The notes under the pieces are model-generated. The model searched no databases. It was not told the origin of the DNA and was given only the letters and a program-made list of their open reading frames with translations. From assembly GCF_900155605.1 (NCBI RefSeq), contig NZ_LT707420.1:1625205-1689204 (forward strand): a stretch of 64,000 nt of DNA, written 5' to 3'. A program made the translations under genes and the position numbers. Shown one piece after another: positions 18,476-27,826 of this stretch. Numbering within the stretch: position 1 is the stretch's first letter; each line of letters begins with the position of its first letter. This DNA comes from Actinomyces marseillensis (lineage in GTDB: Bacteria > Actinomycetota > Actinomycetes > Actinomycetales > Actinomycetaceae).

Positions 18476-20070
18476 CAGGAACGGCCGAGCATTCGACGGA
18501 TATCTTCGGGAAGATCATCCAAAGTCGGGCGAGGGCCTTCTTGCGGGGCCTCGCTCACACCAAAAGCCGAACCCGAGGGCGCACTCGAACGCTGTTCGGG
18601 AGGAAGTAGGGCCTCGAGTTCTTGCTGACGACGCTTTGCAGGGTTACCACTACGCGCCTTCTTGGCCACGCGTGCTCGCTGAGCACGGTCCTTACGAGCT
18701 TGTGCCTTCTGCTTTGCTTTTCCGCCGCTTCCGGGCATGGATCCCATTCCGGGCATTCCTCCCGGTCCCATCTGACCCATTTGCCCCATCATGGTCTTCG
18801 CGGCTTCAAAACGCTTGACCAGATTATTGACCTCAGCAACCGTGACGCCAGAACCGCGAGCAATACGAGCACGGCGTGAGCCGTTGAGAATCGAAACGTC
18901 TGCGCGTTCGGCAGGGGTCATCGAGCGAACAATCGCCTCGACGCGGTTCACCTCGCGTTCATCGAAGTTCTCAAGCTGATCACGCATCTGGGCCATTCCG
19001 GGAATCATTCCCAGAACCTTCTTCATTGAACCCAGCTTGCGGACCTGTTGGAGCTGGCTGAGGAAGTCGTCCAAGGTGAGTTCACCGGACATGGCCTTCT
19101 TGGCCATCTTCTCTGCTTCTTCAGCATCGAGGCGCTTTTCTGCCTGCTCGATGAGCGTCATGATGTCGCCCATATCGAGGATACGGCTGGCCATGCGATC
19201 TGCATGGAAACGTTCGAAGTCATCCAAGCCTTCGCCCGTTGAAGCAAAGAGGATGGGTGCACCCGTTACGCCTCGAACAGAGAGCGCAGCACCGCCTCGG
19301 GCATCGCCATCGAGTTTGGAAAGAACAACGCCCGTAAAGCCCACACCGTCACGGAAAGCAGTCGCCGTATTAACAGCGTCCTGACCGATCATCGCGTCTA
19401 GGACAAACATGACTTCGTGGGGGTTGACGGCCTCGCGAATGGCAATGGCCTGGGCCATCATTTCTTCGTCAACGCCCAAGCGACCCGCGGTATCAACGAT
19501 AACGACGTTGATGCCGTTCGTAATCGCATAGTCAAGGCCCGAGCGAGCTACTTGAACCGGATCGCCGACACCATTACCGGGCTGTGGCGCCCACACCTGA
19601 ACGCCCGCACGCTCACCAACGATTTGCAGCTGACCAACCGCATTGGGGCGCTGGAGGTCTGAAGCAACGAGCAAGACAGACTTGCCTTCTTCGCGCAGCC
19701 ACTTTCCAAGCTTTCCGGCCAAAGTCGTCTTACCTGCACCCTGCAGACCAGCGAGCATGAAGACTGTGGGACCGCGCTGAGCGAAGTGGAGCTCTCGGGT
19801 TTCACCACCAAGAATCTCGACCAGTTCGTCGTGAACGATTCGAACGACTTGCTGACCAGGATTGAGAGCACGAGAGCGAGCGGCACCATAGGCCTTCTGG
19901 CGAACCTGCGTCGTGAACTCGCGAACAACGGGCAGTGCGACGTCGGCATCCAAGAGTGCGCGTCGAATCTCGCTGATGGTCTGATCAACATCAGACTCGG
20001 TCAATACACCGCGCGAACGCAGCTTCTTAAAAGACGCTGTCAAACGATCAGACAGATCCGAGAAAGCCAC
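18475..20070 (-). CDS. ffh: Signal recognition particle protein Ffh (SRP54)
   Basis: GTPase that binds signal peptides and 4.5S RNA for co-translational membrane targeting. In its 531 residues the N domain is followed by G1 GLQGAGKTTLAGKLG, G3 VDTAGRLG, G4 VLSKLDGDARGG, then the M domain with RIARGSGVTVAEVN and a very Met/Gly-rich segment (MGQMGQMGPGGMPGMGSM). A basic tail of about 90 residues after the M domain is longer than in E. coli. It lies 57 bases after its receptor gene ftsY. Confidence 0.97.
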   Translation of the reverse strand: MAFSDLSDRLTASFKKLRSRGVLTESDVDQTISEIRRALLDADVALPVVREFTTQVRQKAYGAARSRALNPGQQVVRIVHDELVEILGGETRELHFAQRGPTVFMLAGLQGAGKTTLAGKLGKWLREEGKSVLLVASDLQRPNAVGQLQIVGERAGVQVWAPQPGNGVGDPVQVARSGLDYAITNGINVVIVDTAGRLGVDEEMMAQAIAIREAVNPHEVMFVLDAMIGQDAVNTATAFRDGVGFTGVVLSKLDGDARGGAALSVRGVTGAPILFASTGEGLDDFERFHADRMASRILDMGDIMTLIEQAEKRLDAEEAEKMAKKAMSGELTLDDFLSQLQQVRKLGSMKKVLGMIPGMAQMRDQLENFDEREVNRVEAIVRSMTPAERADVSILNGSRRARIARGSGVTVAEVNNLVKRFEAAKTMMGQMGQMGPGGMPGMGSMPGSGGKAKQKAQARKDRAQRARVAKKARSGNPAKRRQQELEALLPPEQRSSAPSGSAFGVSEAPQEGPRPTLDDLPEDIRRMLGRS

Positions 20071-20127
20071 TGTGACTACTCCTCACGAGCACAAAAATAC
20101 AGAACCAGGTTTTAAGGGTAGTGGGTT

Positions 20128-21375
20128 CTAGCCCACGATCGCATCAACAAACGAGTTCGGGTCGAAAGGTGCGAGGTCGTCTGGGCCTTCTCCAAGCCCG
20201 ACAAACTTCACAGGAACGCCCAGAGTGCGCTGGACAGAAACGACGATTCCGCCCTTCGCTGAGCCATCAAGCTTCGACAAGACAATGCCCGTCACCCCTG
20301 CAACCTCAGCAAACACTTCTGCCTGTCGCAAGCCGTTTTGACCGGTAGTTGCGTCCAAGACCAAAAGAACTTCGCTCACGGGCGCGTGCTTTTCCATCAC
20401 GCGCTTAACCTTGCCAAGTTCATCCATGAGCGCAGACTTCGTTTGAAGTCGACCAGCCGTATCCACCATGACGATGTCACAGCCTCGACGAATGCCTTCT
20501 TCAACCGATTCAAAAGCAACTGATGCGGGATCCGCTCCCTCACGCTCAGAACGGACAACGCCAACACCCACGCGACTTCCCCAGGTTTCAAGCTGATCGG
20601 CGGCAGCTGCGCGGAAAGTATCAGCCGCACCAAGGAGAACTTCGTGTCCTTCAGCGCGGAAAATACGCGCCATCTTTCCGGTTGTCGTGGTCTTACCGGT
20701 ACCGTTCACGCCCACCATCAAAATCGTTGCTGGGACTCGAACACCGTCGACGTCGCGGACACCGAGGTTGACGGAGCGGTCCATGTCTGGCCCAACTAGC
20801 TTGAGCAGTTCTTCGCGCAAGAGAGCACGAACGACCTGCGGATCCGAGGTATTTTCAACCTTGACGCGCGTACGGAGTGCCTCCATGAGCTCTTCGGTTG
20901 CGTCCAATCCCAAGTCCGCGATCAGCAGGGAGTCTTCAATTTCTTCCCAATCGGTAGCCGATAGGTCTCCCCTAGAGAGAAGGGAAAGTAGGGACTTGCC
21001 CAGCGCACCGGAGCGCGCCAGACGCGCACGGAGGCGTCCCATGCGCGAAGGAATCGACTCGGGAACCTCAACTTCTTGGGCAGCTTCTTCTTCCGAGGCC
21101 GAGGCAGGCTCAACGCTCGCGTCCCCCTCCGCAGCGGTCTCTTCGCCGGCAATCGGGCCGGCGCGAATCTGATCGGAGTCGCCCGCCTCGCTTTCACGGG
21201 GTTCTTCAGGCGCGGCCTCGGCAGGCACCTGTGTAGGCGTAGCGGGAGGAAGCTGGGCATCCTTCGGCTTACGCGAGCGCGTGAAGGCAAGAATCGCACC
21301 AACGAGCACAACAATGACTCCCACCAAAATGATGGGTGCCACCGGGTTATGAACAAAATCCATGAGAGCCTGCAT
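20128..21375 (-). CDS. ftsY: Signal recognition particle receptor FtsY
   Basis: SRP receptor GTPase. The 415 residues start with one membrane segment (about 13-35), then an acidic Ala/Glu-rich linker to about residue 110, and the NG domain with G1 GVNGTGKTTTTGKMA, DTFRAAAADQL, VDTAGRLQ and LSKLDGSAKGG. The membrane anchor plus acidic linker is the actinobacterial form. It lies between a small membrane protein gene and ffh, all on one strand. Confidence 0.97.
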   Translation of the reverse strand: MQALMDFVHNPVAPIILVGVIVVLVGAILAFTRSRKPKDAQLPPATPTQVPAEAAPEEPRESEAGDSDQIRAGPIAGEETAAEGDASVEPASASEEEAAQEVEVPESIPSRMGRLRARLARSGALGKSLLSLLSRGDLSATDWEEIEDSLLIADLGLDATEELMEALRTRVKVENTSDPQVVRALLREELLKLVGPDMDRSVNLGVRDVDGVRVPATILMVGVNGTGKTTTTGKMARIFRAEGHEVLLGAADTFRAAAADQLETWGSRVGVGVVRSEREGADPASVAFESVEEGIRRGCDIVMVDTAGRLQTKSALMDELGKVKRVMEKHAPVSEVLLVLDATTGQNGLRQAEVFAEVAGVTGIVLSKLDGSAKGGIVVSVQRTLGVPVKFVGLGEGPDDLAPFDPNSFVDAIVG

Positions 21376-21403
21376 GGGTCAATCTTTCCTCAGGTCTTCC
21401 TTT

Positions 21404-21793
21404 TTAGGCTTTTTCTGTCGGTGCAACGTCGCTGGAGGCACCGCTTTGCGATTCGCCTTGCTGGCGAGAGGCAGACTTCGCGTGAGAGCCTCGACGGCTT
21501 GCAATGTCTTCAATACGTTCGGTCATTGCTTCAACAGCCTCGAAACCGGGGAGGCCATCGGCAACCATGTAACCGCGAGAACTACGAGAGCTATCAAGCA
21601 CGTTTCTCATATTCTCTTCACGGACGCTGATCTCGGGAATCTGGGTCGGAATCTCTTGGCTGGATTGACTCTTCAAATGGTCTTTCCATTGATCAGCACT
21701 ACGCCTGTGCAGGGCGAAGCCCAAGATGACCGCTGAGGCAATAGCAAGCATGACGATCATGGTGACGATGTAGACCGCAATTCCTTCAATCAT
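21404..21793 (-). CDS. Small single-pass membrane protein, unknown function
   Basis: A 129-residue protein with one N-terminal membrane segment (about 5-28, AVYIVTMIVMLAIASAVILGF) followed by a short basic stretch (HRR) and a polar, low-hydrophobicity cytoplasmic tail ending SDVAPTEKA. The charges just after the segment suggest N-out, C-in. I recognise no domain. It sits between smc (45 bases upstream) and ftsY (28 bases downstream) on the same strand, so it is likely co-transcribed with them. Confidence 0.7.
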   Translation of the reverse strand: MIEGIAVYIVTMIVMLAIASAVILGFALHRRSADQWKDHLKSQSSQEIPTQIPEISVREENMRNVLDSSRSSRGYMVADGLPGFEAVEAMTERIEDIASRRGSHAKSASRQQGESQSGASSDVAPTEKA

Positions 21794-21838
21794 GTCTTAA
21801 CTTTCCCATCAGTGACGCGGCTATGCCAAGTGCACGCC

Positions 21839-24800
21839 CTATTCATTCAGGCGTTGAGAGACCACGCGAGTCACACCGTCCCTCATGGTGACGCCGTACA
21901 GAGCGTCAGCGATTTCCATTGTTCGCTTCTGGTGCGTAATCACAATCAGCTGCGAGGTCGCGCGCAATTCTTTGAAGATCTCCAGCAAGCGCGAGAGATT
22001 AATGTCATCTAGGGCTGCCTCAACCTCGTCCATCACATAGAAGGGAGAGGGGCGAGCCTTAAAGATCGCAACGAGGAAAGCTAAGGCAGCAAGAGAACGC
22101 TCGCCGCCAGAGAGGAGCGAGAGGCGTTTGACTTTCTTGCCGGCAGGTCGGGCCTCAATTTCGATCCCCGTATCGAGCATCGAATCGGGATCAGTCAAGA
22201 CAAGATGGCCCTCTCCACCTGGGAAGAGAACATTGAAAGTGTGTTCAAAGTGCTTCGCTGTGTCCTTCCATGCATCTTCGAAGGCTTCTTGAACCAGGCG
22301 ATCAACATCTTCGACGATATGGAGAAGATCTGCCTTAGATTTTTTGAGGTCGTGTACTTGGGCGACGAGGAATTCGTGCCGCTTAGCCAAAGCCGCATGT
22401 TCTTCCAAAGCAAGAGGATTGACACGGCCCAGTTTCTCGAGTTCTTTGAGGGCTTGGTCAAGGACCTTGACCTGTTCTTCGCGCACATAGGGCCGTGAAG
22501 GCACAGAATCTTCTGTTTCTTGGGCAGGCAGTCCTTCCTCATTCGAATCAACGTCCTCTGGGCTGACCTGGTTGAGTGCGTCCTCGGTGAGGATGGGGAC
22601 TAGGTTATGCGGGCCATAGTGTTCGATGAGGTCATCTGCGTCCATGGAGATTTCCTCCAAAGAACGCCCCTCAAGTTGCTCGACACGCATCCGTAATTCC
22701 GCGCGCAGAATCTGAGCCTGTTGGGAGGCAAGAGTGAGCTCAGAAATTTGAGCGCGAACGGCATCGAGTTGAGCGCGAACTCCCGCGAGTTTCTCCGAAT
22801 CTTCACGCCGCGCCACTTCGATGGCGTCGCGGCGTCCCTTTGCTGCGGCAACTGCCCTTTGCGCATATTCGAAGCCCCGCTGTGCCTCTTCTAGAACGCT
22901 TTGAGCACGTGCAAGTTCACGCTTACGTCGCTCTTCCCTGCGCTGGTAGGCAATTCTTTCCTCGCGGCTACGGGCAGCGGCCTGTCGAAGATTACGGGCG
23001 CGCGAGGCTGCGCCTCGTGATTCTTCTTCTGCTGCACGCAAAGCAAGGCGCGCCTGCGTCTCTTCTTCCCGCGCCGCGCGCGCTGCAGCTGCGCGTTCTT
23101 CGGCGAGGCGAGTCGCGGCCTCGAGATCAACATCGGGAGCTTCAAGTGCGCCGGTTCGCGCACGTTCCTGCGCATTTTCGTGGGCAATGCGCGCGTGCTC
23201 AAGTTGTTCTTCGGCGCGTTTCAGGGTCTCTTCGGCACGCGTTGTTTCCGCGTGAGCGGCACGAGCGCCGCTGTGAACGCGAGCCGCCTCCTGTGCGATC
23301 TTCGCTTGACGCGCGTCCTCTTCACGAAGCGCCTTGAGTGCATCATTTGCTCCACGCACAGCTTGGTCCAGAGCAGCGTTGGCTTCACTCAGTTGCTCTT
23401 GAGCATCACTTTCCCGCTTTAATGCTTCCGCGGCAGCCGCCGCTGCTTCCTCGTACTGTGCCCGCAAGGCAAGGGGCGAAGCGCTCTCTTCCCCCGCTAC
23501 CAGCACGGATGAATTCGTCACGAGGTCCCCGCGCACAGTTGCCACGCACTCAATTTCTGGGCGGGCAATAGCGATTCGTGCTTCTTCAATGGTCTGCGAC
23601 ACCCACGCACCGTCAAGGAGCACATCAAGAAGAGCAGAAAAACGCTCCGAGGTGACGGCGTCTCTGGCCCATTTGCCCGGAATTCCCTCAAGTGGGGCCG
23701 GCTTGCGGTTAGTCGCCGCGCAATCTGCGATGAGGAAACGGACTTGTCCCTGGCCACGCTCGTCGGCATCGCGAACGTTCTCCCACGCGTGCTCGTGTGT
23801 ATCCATCACCAACGCGTCTGAGAAGGGGAAAAGCAGCTGAGCAATTGCATTCTCATACCCGGCATCGACATGGACGCAACTGGGCAGATCACCCATCGAT
23901 CCCTTGGCTTCCATAAACGAGGCAGTACCGTCGCTGGGAGTGAGAGTTTGAGCGAGCGCATCGCGGCGCGCTTCCCAACGCGCGCGTTCAGCTCGCGCGT
24001 CGCGTTCAAGTGCAAGCAGCGCATCAACCTTCTCGCGTGCTTCTTCTCGAGTTTTTTGTGCAGCGTTGAGTGCTTTCGAGGCGAGTGAATCGTTGCTGGG
24101 ATGATCTTCCGAATAGGCTTGCGCCTCCTGAGCGGCCTTCGCCTCACGCTCTCGGGCCGCGTCTACCTGGGTCTTTGCGCGCTTTGCTTCCGCCTGGGCG
24201 GCATCAAAGCGTGACGATGCCGAGGCAAGACCCGCACTGAGGCGCGCACTGGCCTCGCGATAGTCGGCGAGAAGTCGGTTTGCTTGTGCCAAAGCACGCT
24301 GGGCCTCGTCATCGAGGCGTTCGGCTTCGCCGCGAAGACGAAGAGCCTCGTCGACTCGACTCTGGGCGCTTTGAACTCGTTGAAGAATCTGTGCATCCTC
24401 GTGGCTGGCGGCTTGCGCGCGTTCATCCAAGGATGCGGGGTCTTCGGTTTGAGGGGCCAATTCCGGTTGGGAATGAGTCAACACGCGCTCGCGTGCGATC
24501 GTCATGGTGGCATCGAGACGCTGGGCAATTGCGGTGAGCGATTGCCATTCTTCCATTGCCTGTGCGACCTGCGGGTGCCGGAGGCGCTCTTCTTCTTCCA
24601 GGCGTCGAATATCGGCGCTTCTGAGTGTTTCTTCTTCTTGCAGGTGTGCTAGGCGCTCATGCTGGACGTCAGCATCATCAGATCCGCGCTGAAGCCGATC
24701 TCGAGCAATCACCAGATCATCGGCAAGAAGACGCGCTTTTGCGTCGCGTACACGCGCTTGAATGAGCGAGGCTCGACGTGCGATCTTCGCTTGGCGCGCA

Positions 24801-25414
24801 AGAGGACGCAGCTGACGCTCGATTTCTGAAGTGAGGTCGAGGACCCGGACCAAGTTTTGATCCATATCCCCAAGTTTTTTCAATGCGCGTTCTTTTCGCC
24901 TGCGGTGCTTGAGAACCCCCGCAGCCTCTTCAATGAAACCGCGGCGTTCTTCCGGCGTTGACGACAAGATCGTGTCAAGCTGACCTTGCCCGACAATGAC
25001 GTGCATTTGACGGCCCATACCGGTATCAGAAAGCAATTCTTGGATATCCAGGAGCCTGGCCGGCGTTCCATTAATTGCGTATTCGCTGCCACCGCCTCGG
25101 AAAAGAGTGCGACTGATGGTGACTTCGGAGTAGTCGATGGGAAGGAGACCGTCACTGTTGTCGATGGTTAAGTCGACCTGCGCTCGTCCCAAGGGTGCGC
25201 GACCTGATGTTCCGGCAAAGATGACGTCGGCCATATTCGCGCCGCGAAGCGTTTTTGCACCTTGCTCCCCCATCACCCACGCTAAAGCGTCGACGACATT
25301 GGACTTTCCAGAACCATTCGGACCAACCACACAGGTAATCCCGGGTTCCAGGCGTAGAGTCGTTGCACTTGCGAAGGATTTGAATCCTCTCAGTGAAAGT
25401 GTTTTAAGGTGCAC
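21839..25414 (-). CDS. smc: Chromosome segregation ATPase SMC
   Basis: Condensin ATPase organising the chromosome with ScpA/ScpB. The 1191 residues show Walker A GPNGSGKSN (31-39) in the N-terminal head, two very long Arg/Glu/Ala coiled coils, a central hinge (about 490-650, including LPSCVHVDAGYENAIAQLL) and a C-terminal head with the signature LSGGERSLAALAFLVAI and Walker B FYVMDEVEAALDD. Length is typical. The start is GTG 25414 with a poorly placed ribosome-binding site (AGGAAG about 15 bases away). It is followed by the small membrane gene and ftsY, a frequent smc-ftsY-ffh order. Confidence 0.97.
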   Translation of the reverse strand: MHLKTLSLRGFKSFASATTLRLEPGITCVVGPNGSGKSNVVDALAWVMGEQGAKTLRGANMADVIFAGTSGRAPLGRAQVDLTIDNSDGLLPIDYSEVTISRTLFRGGGSEYAINGTPARLLDIQELLSDTGMGRQMHVIVGQGQLDTILSSTPEERRGFIEEAAGVLKHRRRKERALKKLGDMDQNLVRVLDLTSEIERQLRPLARQAKIARRASLIQARVRDAKARLLADDLVIARDRLQRGSDDADVQHERLAHLQEEETLRSADIRRLEEEERLRHPQVAQAMEEWQSLTAIAQRLDATMTIARERVLTHSQPELAPQTEDPASLDERAQAASHEDAQILQRVQSAQSRVDEALRLRGEAERLDDEAQRALAQANRLLADYREASARLSAGLASASSRFDAAQAEAKRAKTQVDAAREREAKAAQEAQAYSEDHPSNDSLASKALNAAQKTREEAREKVDALLALERDARAERARWEARRDALAQTLTPSDGTASFMEAKGSMGDLPSCVHVDAGYENAIAQLLFPFSDALVMDTHEHAWENVRDADERGQGQVRFLIADCAATNRKPAPLEGIPGKWARDAVTSERFSALLDVLLDGAWVSQTIEEARIAIARPEIECVATVRGDLVTNSSVLVAGEESASPLALRAQYEEAAAAAAEALKRESDAQEQLSEANAALDQAVRGANDALKALREEDARQAKIAQEAARVHSGARAAHAETTRAEETLKRAEEQLEHARIAHENAQERARTGALEAPDVDLEAATRLAEERAAAARAAREEETQARLALRAAEEESRGAASRARNLRQAAARSREERIAYQRREERRKRELARAQSVLEEAQRGFEYAQRAVAAAKGRRDAIEVARREDSEKLAGVRAQLDAVRAQISELTLASQQAQILRAELRMRVEQLEGRSLEEISMDADDLIEHYGPHNLVPILTEDALNQVSPEDVDSNEEGLPAQETEDSVPSRPYVREEQVKVLDQALKELEKLGRVNPLALEEHAALAKRHEFLVAQVHDLKKSKADLLHIVEDVDRLVQEAFEDAWKDTAKHFEHTFNVLFPGGEGHLVLTDPDSMLDTGIEIEARPAGKKVKRLSLLSGGERSLAALAFLVAIFKARPSPFYVMDEVEAALDDINLSRLLEIFKELRATSQLIVITHQKRTMEIADALYGVTMRDGVTRVVSQRLNE

Positions 25415-25459
25415 GAATCTAAGCCTAAAGCTTCCTGAAGATATTCAGCAGAATTTCGA

Positions 25460-26209
25460 TCAACTTCCGTGTCCTTGGAGCATTTCCCGGACGCATCGCA
25501 TTGCTTCTTCGCGCTCGAGGCCCTGCGCGCGGACATGGATGTGCTGGCCCTGGCGAACCCCCAAGGACATGAGCTCCAAAACAGAGGAGGCATCAACATC
25601 ATTGATCCAGACCTGCGCATCCATTGGAGCAAGAGCTCGGACAAGAAGTGCAGCAGGACGGGCATGCAGGCCAGCAGGGTCACTGACTGTCATTTCTTCT
25701 TCAAGAATCTGCTGCGAGGTAATTTCAAAAACTCGGGAAGAAGATGGCTCCAGAACAACACTCGTGATTTGCGCAATTTCAGTGCGGGCGCGCTCCGCCA
25801 AGTCAATGGCGCTTTGACAGGCAGCAACCGCGACTTGGGCAAGCCCGCTACCACCGTGGGCTGCGACCGCAGCAGCAACCGTCCCCTCGACCAAGGGGGC
25901 AGTCACGCACATGCAATCTTTCGGGTTACCGCGTAGCTCAAGGACGGTCTGGGCGACCATGGTCGAAGAACCCAAGTCTGTCAGAAGAAGCACACCGCGC
26001 CGACACGAGTCGCTACCGGGTTTATGAATGCGTGCGAGCGCTCGATCAAGGGCATCTTCGACCTTGCTCATAGACGTGCCTAAACCGCCAGTATCCTCCC
26101 CCGCAGCAATCTCGAAATGGATGTCGGGAGCCATTTGAGAGGCAAGTTCAACAACGCCTTCAGCAAGTTCCTGACTGTGCGAGATGATCACGAATGCAAC
26201 ACACGCCAT
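25460..26209 (-). CDS. dhaM: PTS-dependent dihydroxyacetone kinase, phosphotransfer subunit DhaM
   Basis: Passes phosphate from PEP/HPr to DhaL-ADP. The 249 residues are a fusion of the EIIA(Man)-like domain, phosphorylated on H11 (VIISHSQ), residues 1 to about 135, and an HPr-like domain (about 168-249) with H182 in AGLHARPAA. The E. coli protein adds a truncated EI domain; this shorter two-domain form is common in actinobacteria. It ends the dhaKLM operon, nine bases after dhaL. Confidence 0.93.
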   Translation of the reverse strand: MACVAFVIISHSQELAEGVVELASQMAPDIHFEIAAGEDTGGLGTSMSKVEDALDRALARIHKPGSDSCRRGVLLLTDLGSSTMVAQTVLELRGNPKDCMCVTAPLVEGTVAAAVAAHGGSGLAQVAVAACQSAIDLAERARTEIAQITSVVLEPSSSRVFEITSQQILEEEMTVSDPAGLHARPAALLVRALAPMDAQVWINDVDASSVLELMSLGVRQGQHIHVRAQGLEREEAMRCVREMLQGHGS

Positions 26210-26218
26210 TGTTATGTC

Positions 26219-26860
26219 CTAATCGTCGGCGGCAGCGCGGGCTGCCTGCATGATGATGATTGCTGAAGAAACAGCCCCCGGATCCACGTGTCCGATCGAG
26301 CGTTCTCCAAGATAAGACGCACGTCCTTTGAGCGCCTTCATCCCCTCGGTCAGTGCAGCTCCACGCTGTGCGGCATGCGCAGCAGCTTGCAGTACCTCGT
26401 TAACGTTTTTTCCTTGCGAGGCCAATTCTCGTGCGATTTGGGCCGCGGGAAGCCATGCGTCGAGCATGGTTTTATCGCCAGCACTTGCATTACCGCGCTG
26501 TGAAATTCCTTCGGCAATAGCCTCATACAAGACTGCGATCGCCTCATTGTCCGGACAATCTGAATTCTGTGCAAGGGCACGGCCACCTCTGAGAAAACCA
26601 GTGCCGTATAGGGGCCCGGAGGCTCCCCCAACATGAGTCATCAGAGTCTTCGCAACCAAGGTGAGTCCTTCGCACAGCGAATTCCACTCGGAATCTGCGA
26701 GGGCGTTCTCAACCTGGGTGAAACCACGTGTGATGTTCGTACCGTGGTCACCGTCACCGATTTGACGGTCAAGTTCGGTCAGGCGTTCTTCTTCGCGAAG
26801 CAAGGAGGCTGCGCACAGGCGCATCCACTGGGTAAACCACTGTGTGTTGATGGTGTTCAT
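26219..26860 (-). CDS. dhaL: Dihydroxyacetone kinase, ADP-binding subunit DhaL
   Basis: Holds a tightly bound ADP that cycles to ATP and donates phosphate to dihydroxyacetone on DhaK. The 213 residues carry the metal-ADP aspartates in LTELDRQIGDGDHGTN, the glycine-rich loop HVGGASGPLYGTGF, AGDKTMLDAW and a C-terminal YLGERSIGHVDPGAVS. The start is ATG 26860, one base after the dhaK stop; the open extension to 26908 lies inside dhaK. Coupled to dhaK and dhaM. Confidence 0.95.
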   Translation of the reverse strand: MNTINTQWFTQWMRLCAASLLREEERLTELDRQIGDGDHGTNITRGFTQVENALADSEWNSLCEGLTLVAKTLMTHVGGASGPLYGTGFLRGGRALAQNSDCPDNEAIAVLYEAIAEGISQRGNASAGDKTMLDAWLPAAQIARELASQGKNVNEVLQAAAHAAQRGAALTEGMKALKGRASYLGERSIGHVDPGAVSSAIIIMQAARAAADD

Positions 26861-26861
26861 T

Positions 26862-27767
26862 TCATTCACTCCATGCGGGGGCAAGGGTCGGAGCATCATA
26901 AAGGGCAAGGATATCCGGACGCGCGCGCATTAAGGTCAGCGACAGACCGTCCATATCGTCACTGGTGACAAAAAGCCCACTCTTCATACGAGCGATAGTT
27001 TCGCCAGTGCAACGTGCATATTCTTCTATTGCGGAGCACGCATATTTCAGGTCTTCCTCAGGGGCAGACCCCAAGTTATTCACCAGAGCGATCACTTCTT
27101 CGCTGCCTGGAGGAAGTTGGCTAAAAACTTCCTGAACAGCTAGAAAAATGACCTCGGAGCGCGCCGAATACGAAAGCGTTGAAACGCCCTTTTCTCCATG
27201 GATTCCAACTCCCATTTCGGCATGCCCCTTGGCAAGATCGAAGGAGAGCTTTCCGTCGGGCGTTGTAGGGGCACGGAAACAAATCCCATAGCTGACGATC
27301 GTCTGTTCAATTTCGGCTGCAACCTGGCCGAGCTCCTCGCTTGTCATTGCAAGCGATGCACCGGCACCAAGAATTTTCTCGTAAAGGAGTGTGCCTGCAA
27401 TCCCGCGCGCTCCTTGCGAAACCCCGCGAGTTGCCAGGTCGTCATGAACGTATACCAGCGTGCAGGCAACGCCCGTGTCTTCAAGAAGCTCCACTGCCAG
27501 TTGAAAATTGAGCACATCCCCGGTGTAGTTCTTGACGATAGCAAGGACTTCTTCCGCAGGGGTCTCTTCGATCATTCGAGTGAGGAGCTGAGCAATATCC
27601 GTGGCAGAAGGCGCAGTAAAGTGTTCTCCGGTCGCGCAGCCACTGAGCATCCCTTGGCCAAGGAAGCCCGAATCCATGGGTTCATGTCCCCCGCCACCAC
27701 CAGATATCACGGCGACAGGAACAGAGGGTGATGAGCTCACGGCAAGCTCTGTGCGCGAGTGAGTCAA
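26862..27767 (-). CDS. dhaK: Dihydroxyacetone kinase, substrate-binding subunit DhaK (short N-terminus)
   Basis: Binds dihydroxyacetone covalently through a histidine. Catalytic residues are kept: H28 (GGGHEP), D84 (KNYTGDVLNF) and H190 (MGVGIHGEKG), matching H56, D109 and H218 of E. coli DhaK. The protein is 301 residues instead of about 330-355: only about 22 residues precede the first glycine loop against about 50 in E. coli. The frame is closed by a TAG two codons upstream of the TTG start at 27767, so the N-terminal lobe is truly short. HEPMD replaces the usual HEPMH. The dha genes are normally inducible; no operator was seen in the 59-base gap to folC. Confidence 0.88.
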   Translation of the reverse strand: MTHSRTELAVSSSPSVPVAVISGGGGGHEPMDSGFLGQGMLSGCATGEHFTAPSATDIAQLLTRMIEETPAEEVLAIVKNYTGDVLNFQLAVELLEDTGVACTLVYVHDDLATRGVSQGARGIAGTLLYEKILGAGASLAMTSEELGQVAAEIEQTIVSYGICFRAPTTPDGKLSFDLAKGHAEMGVGIHGEKGVSTLSYSARSEVIFLAVQEVFSQLPPGSEEVIALVNNLGSAPEEDLKYACSAIEEYARCTGETIARMKSGLFVTSDDMDGLSLTLMRARPDILALYDAPTLAPAWSE

Positions 27768-27826
27768 CCCTATCTACCCCCTGAGCTGGATTTACTCAAA
27801 ATCATGCCATGCTCGCAGTGAAATTA

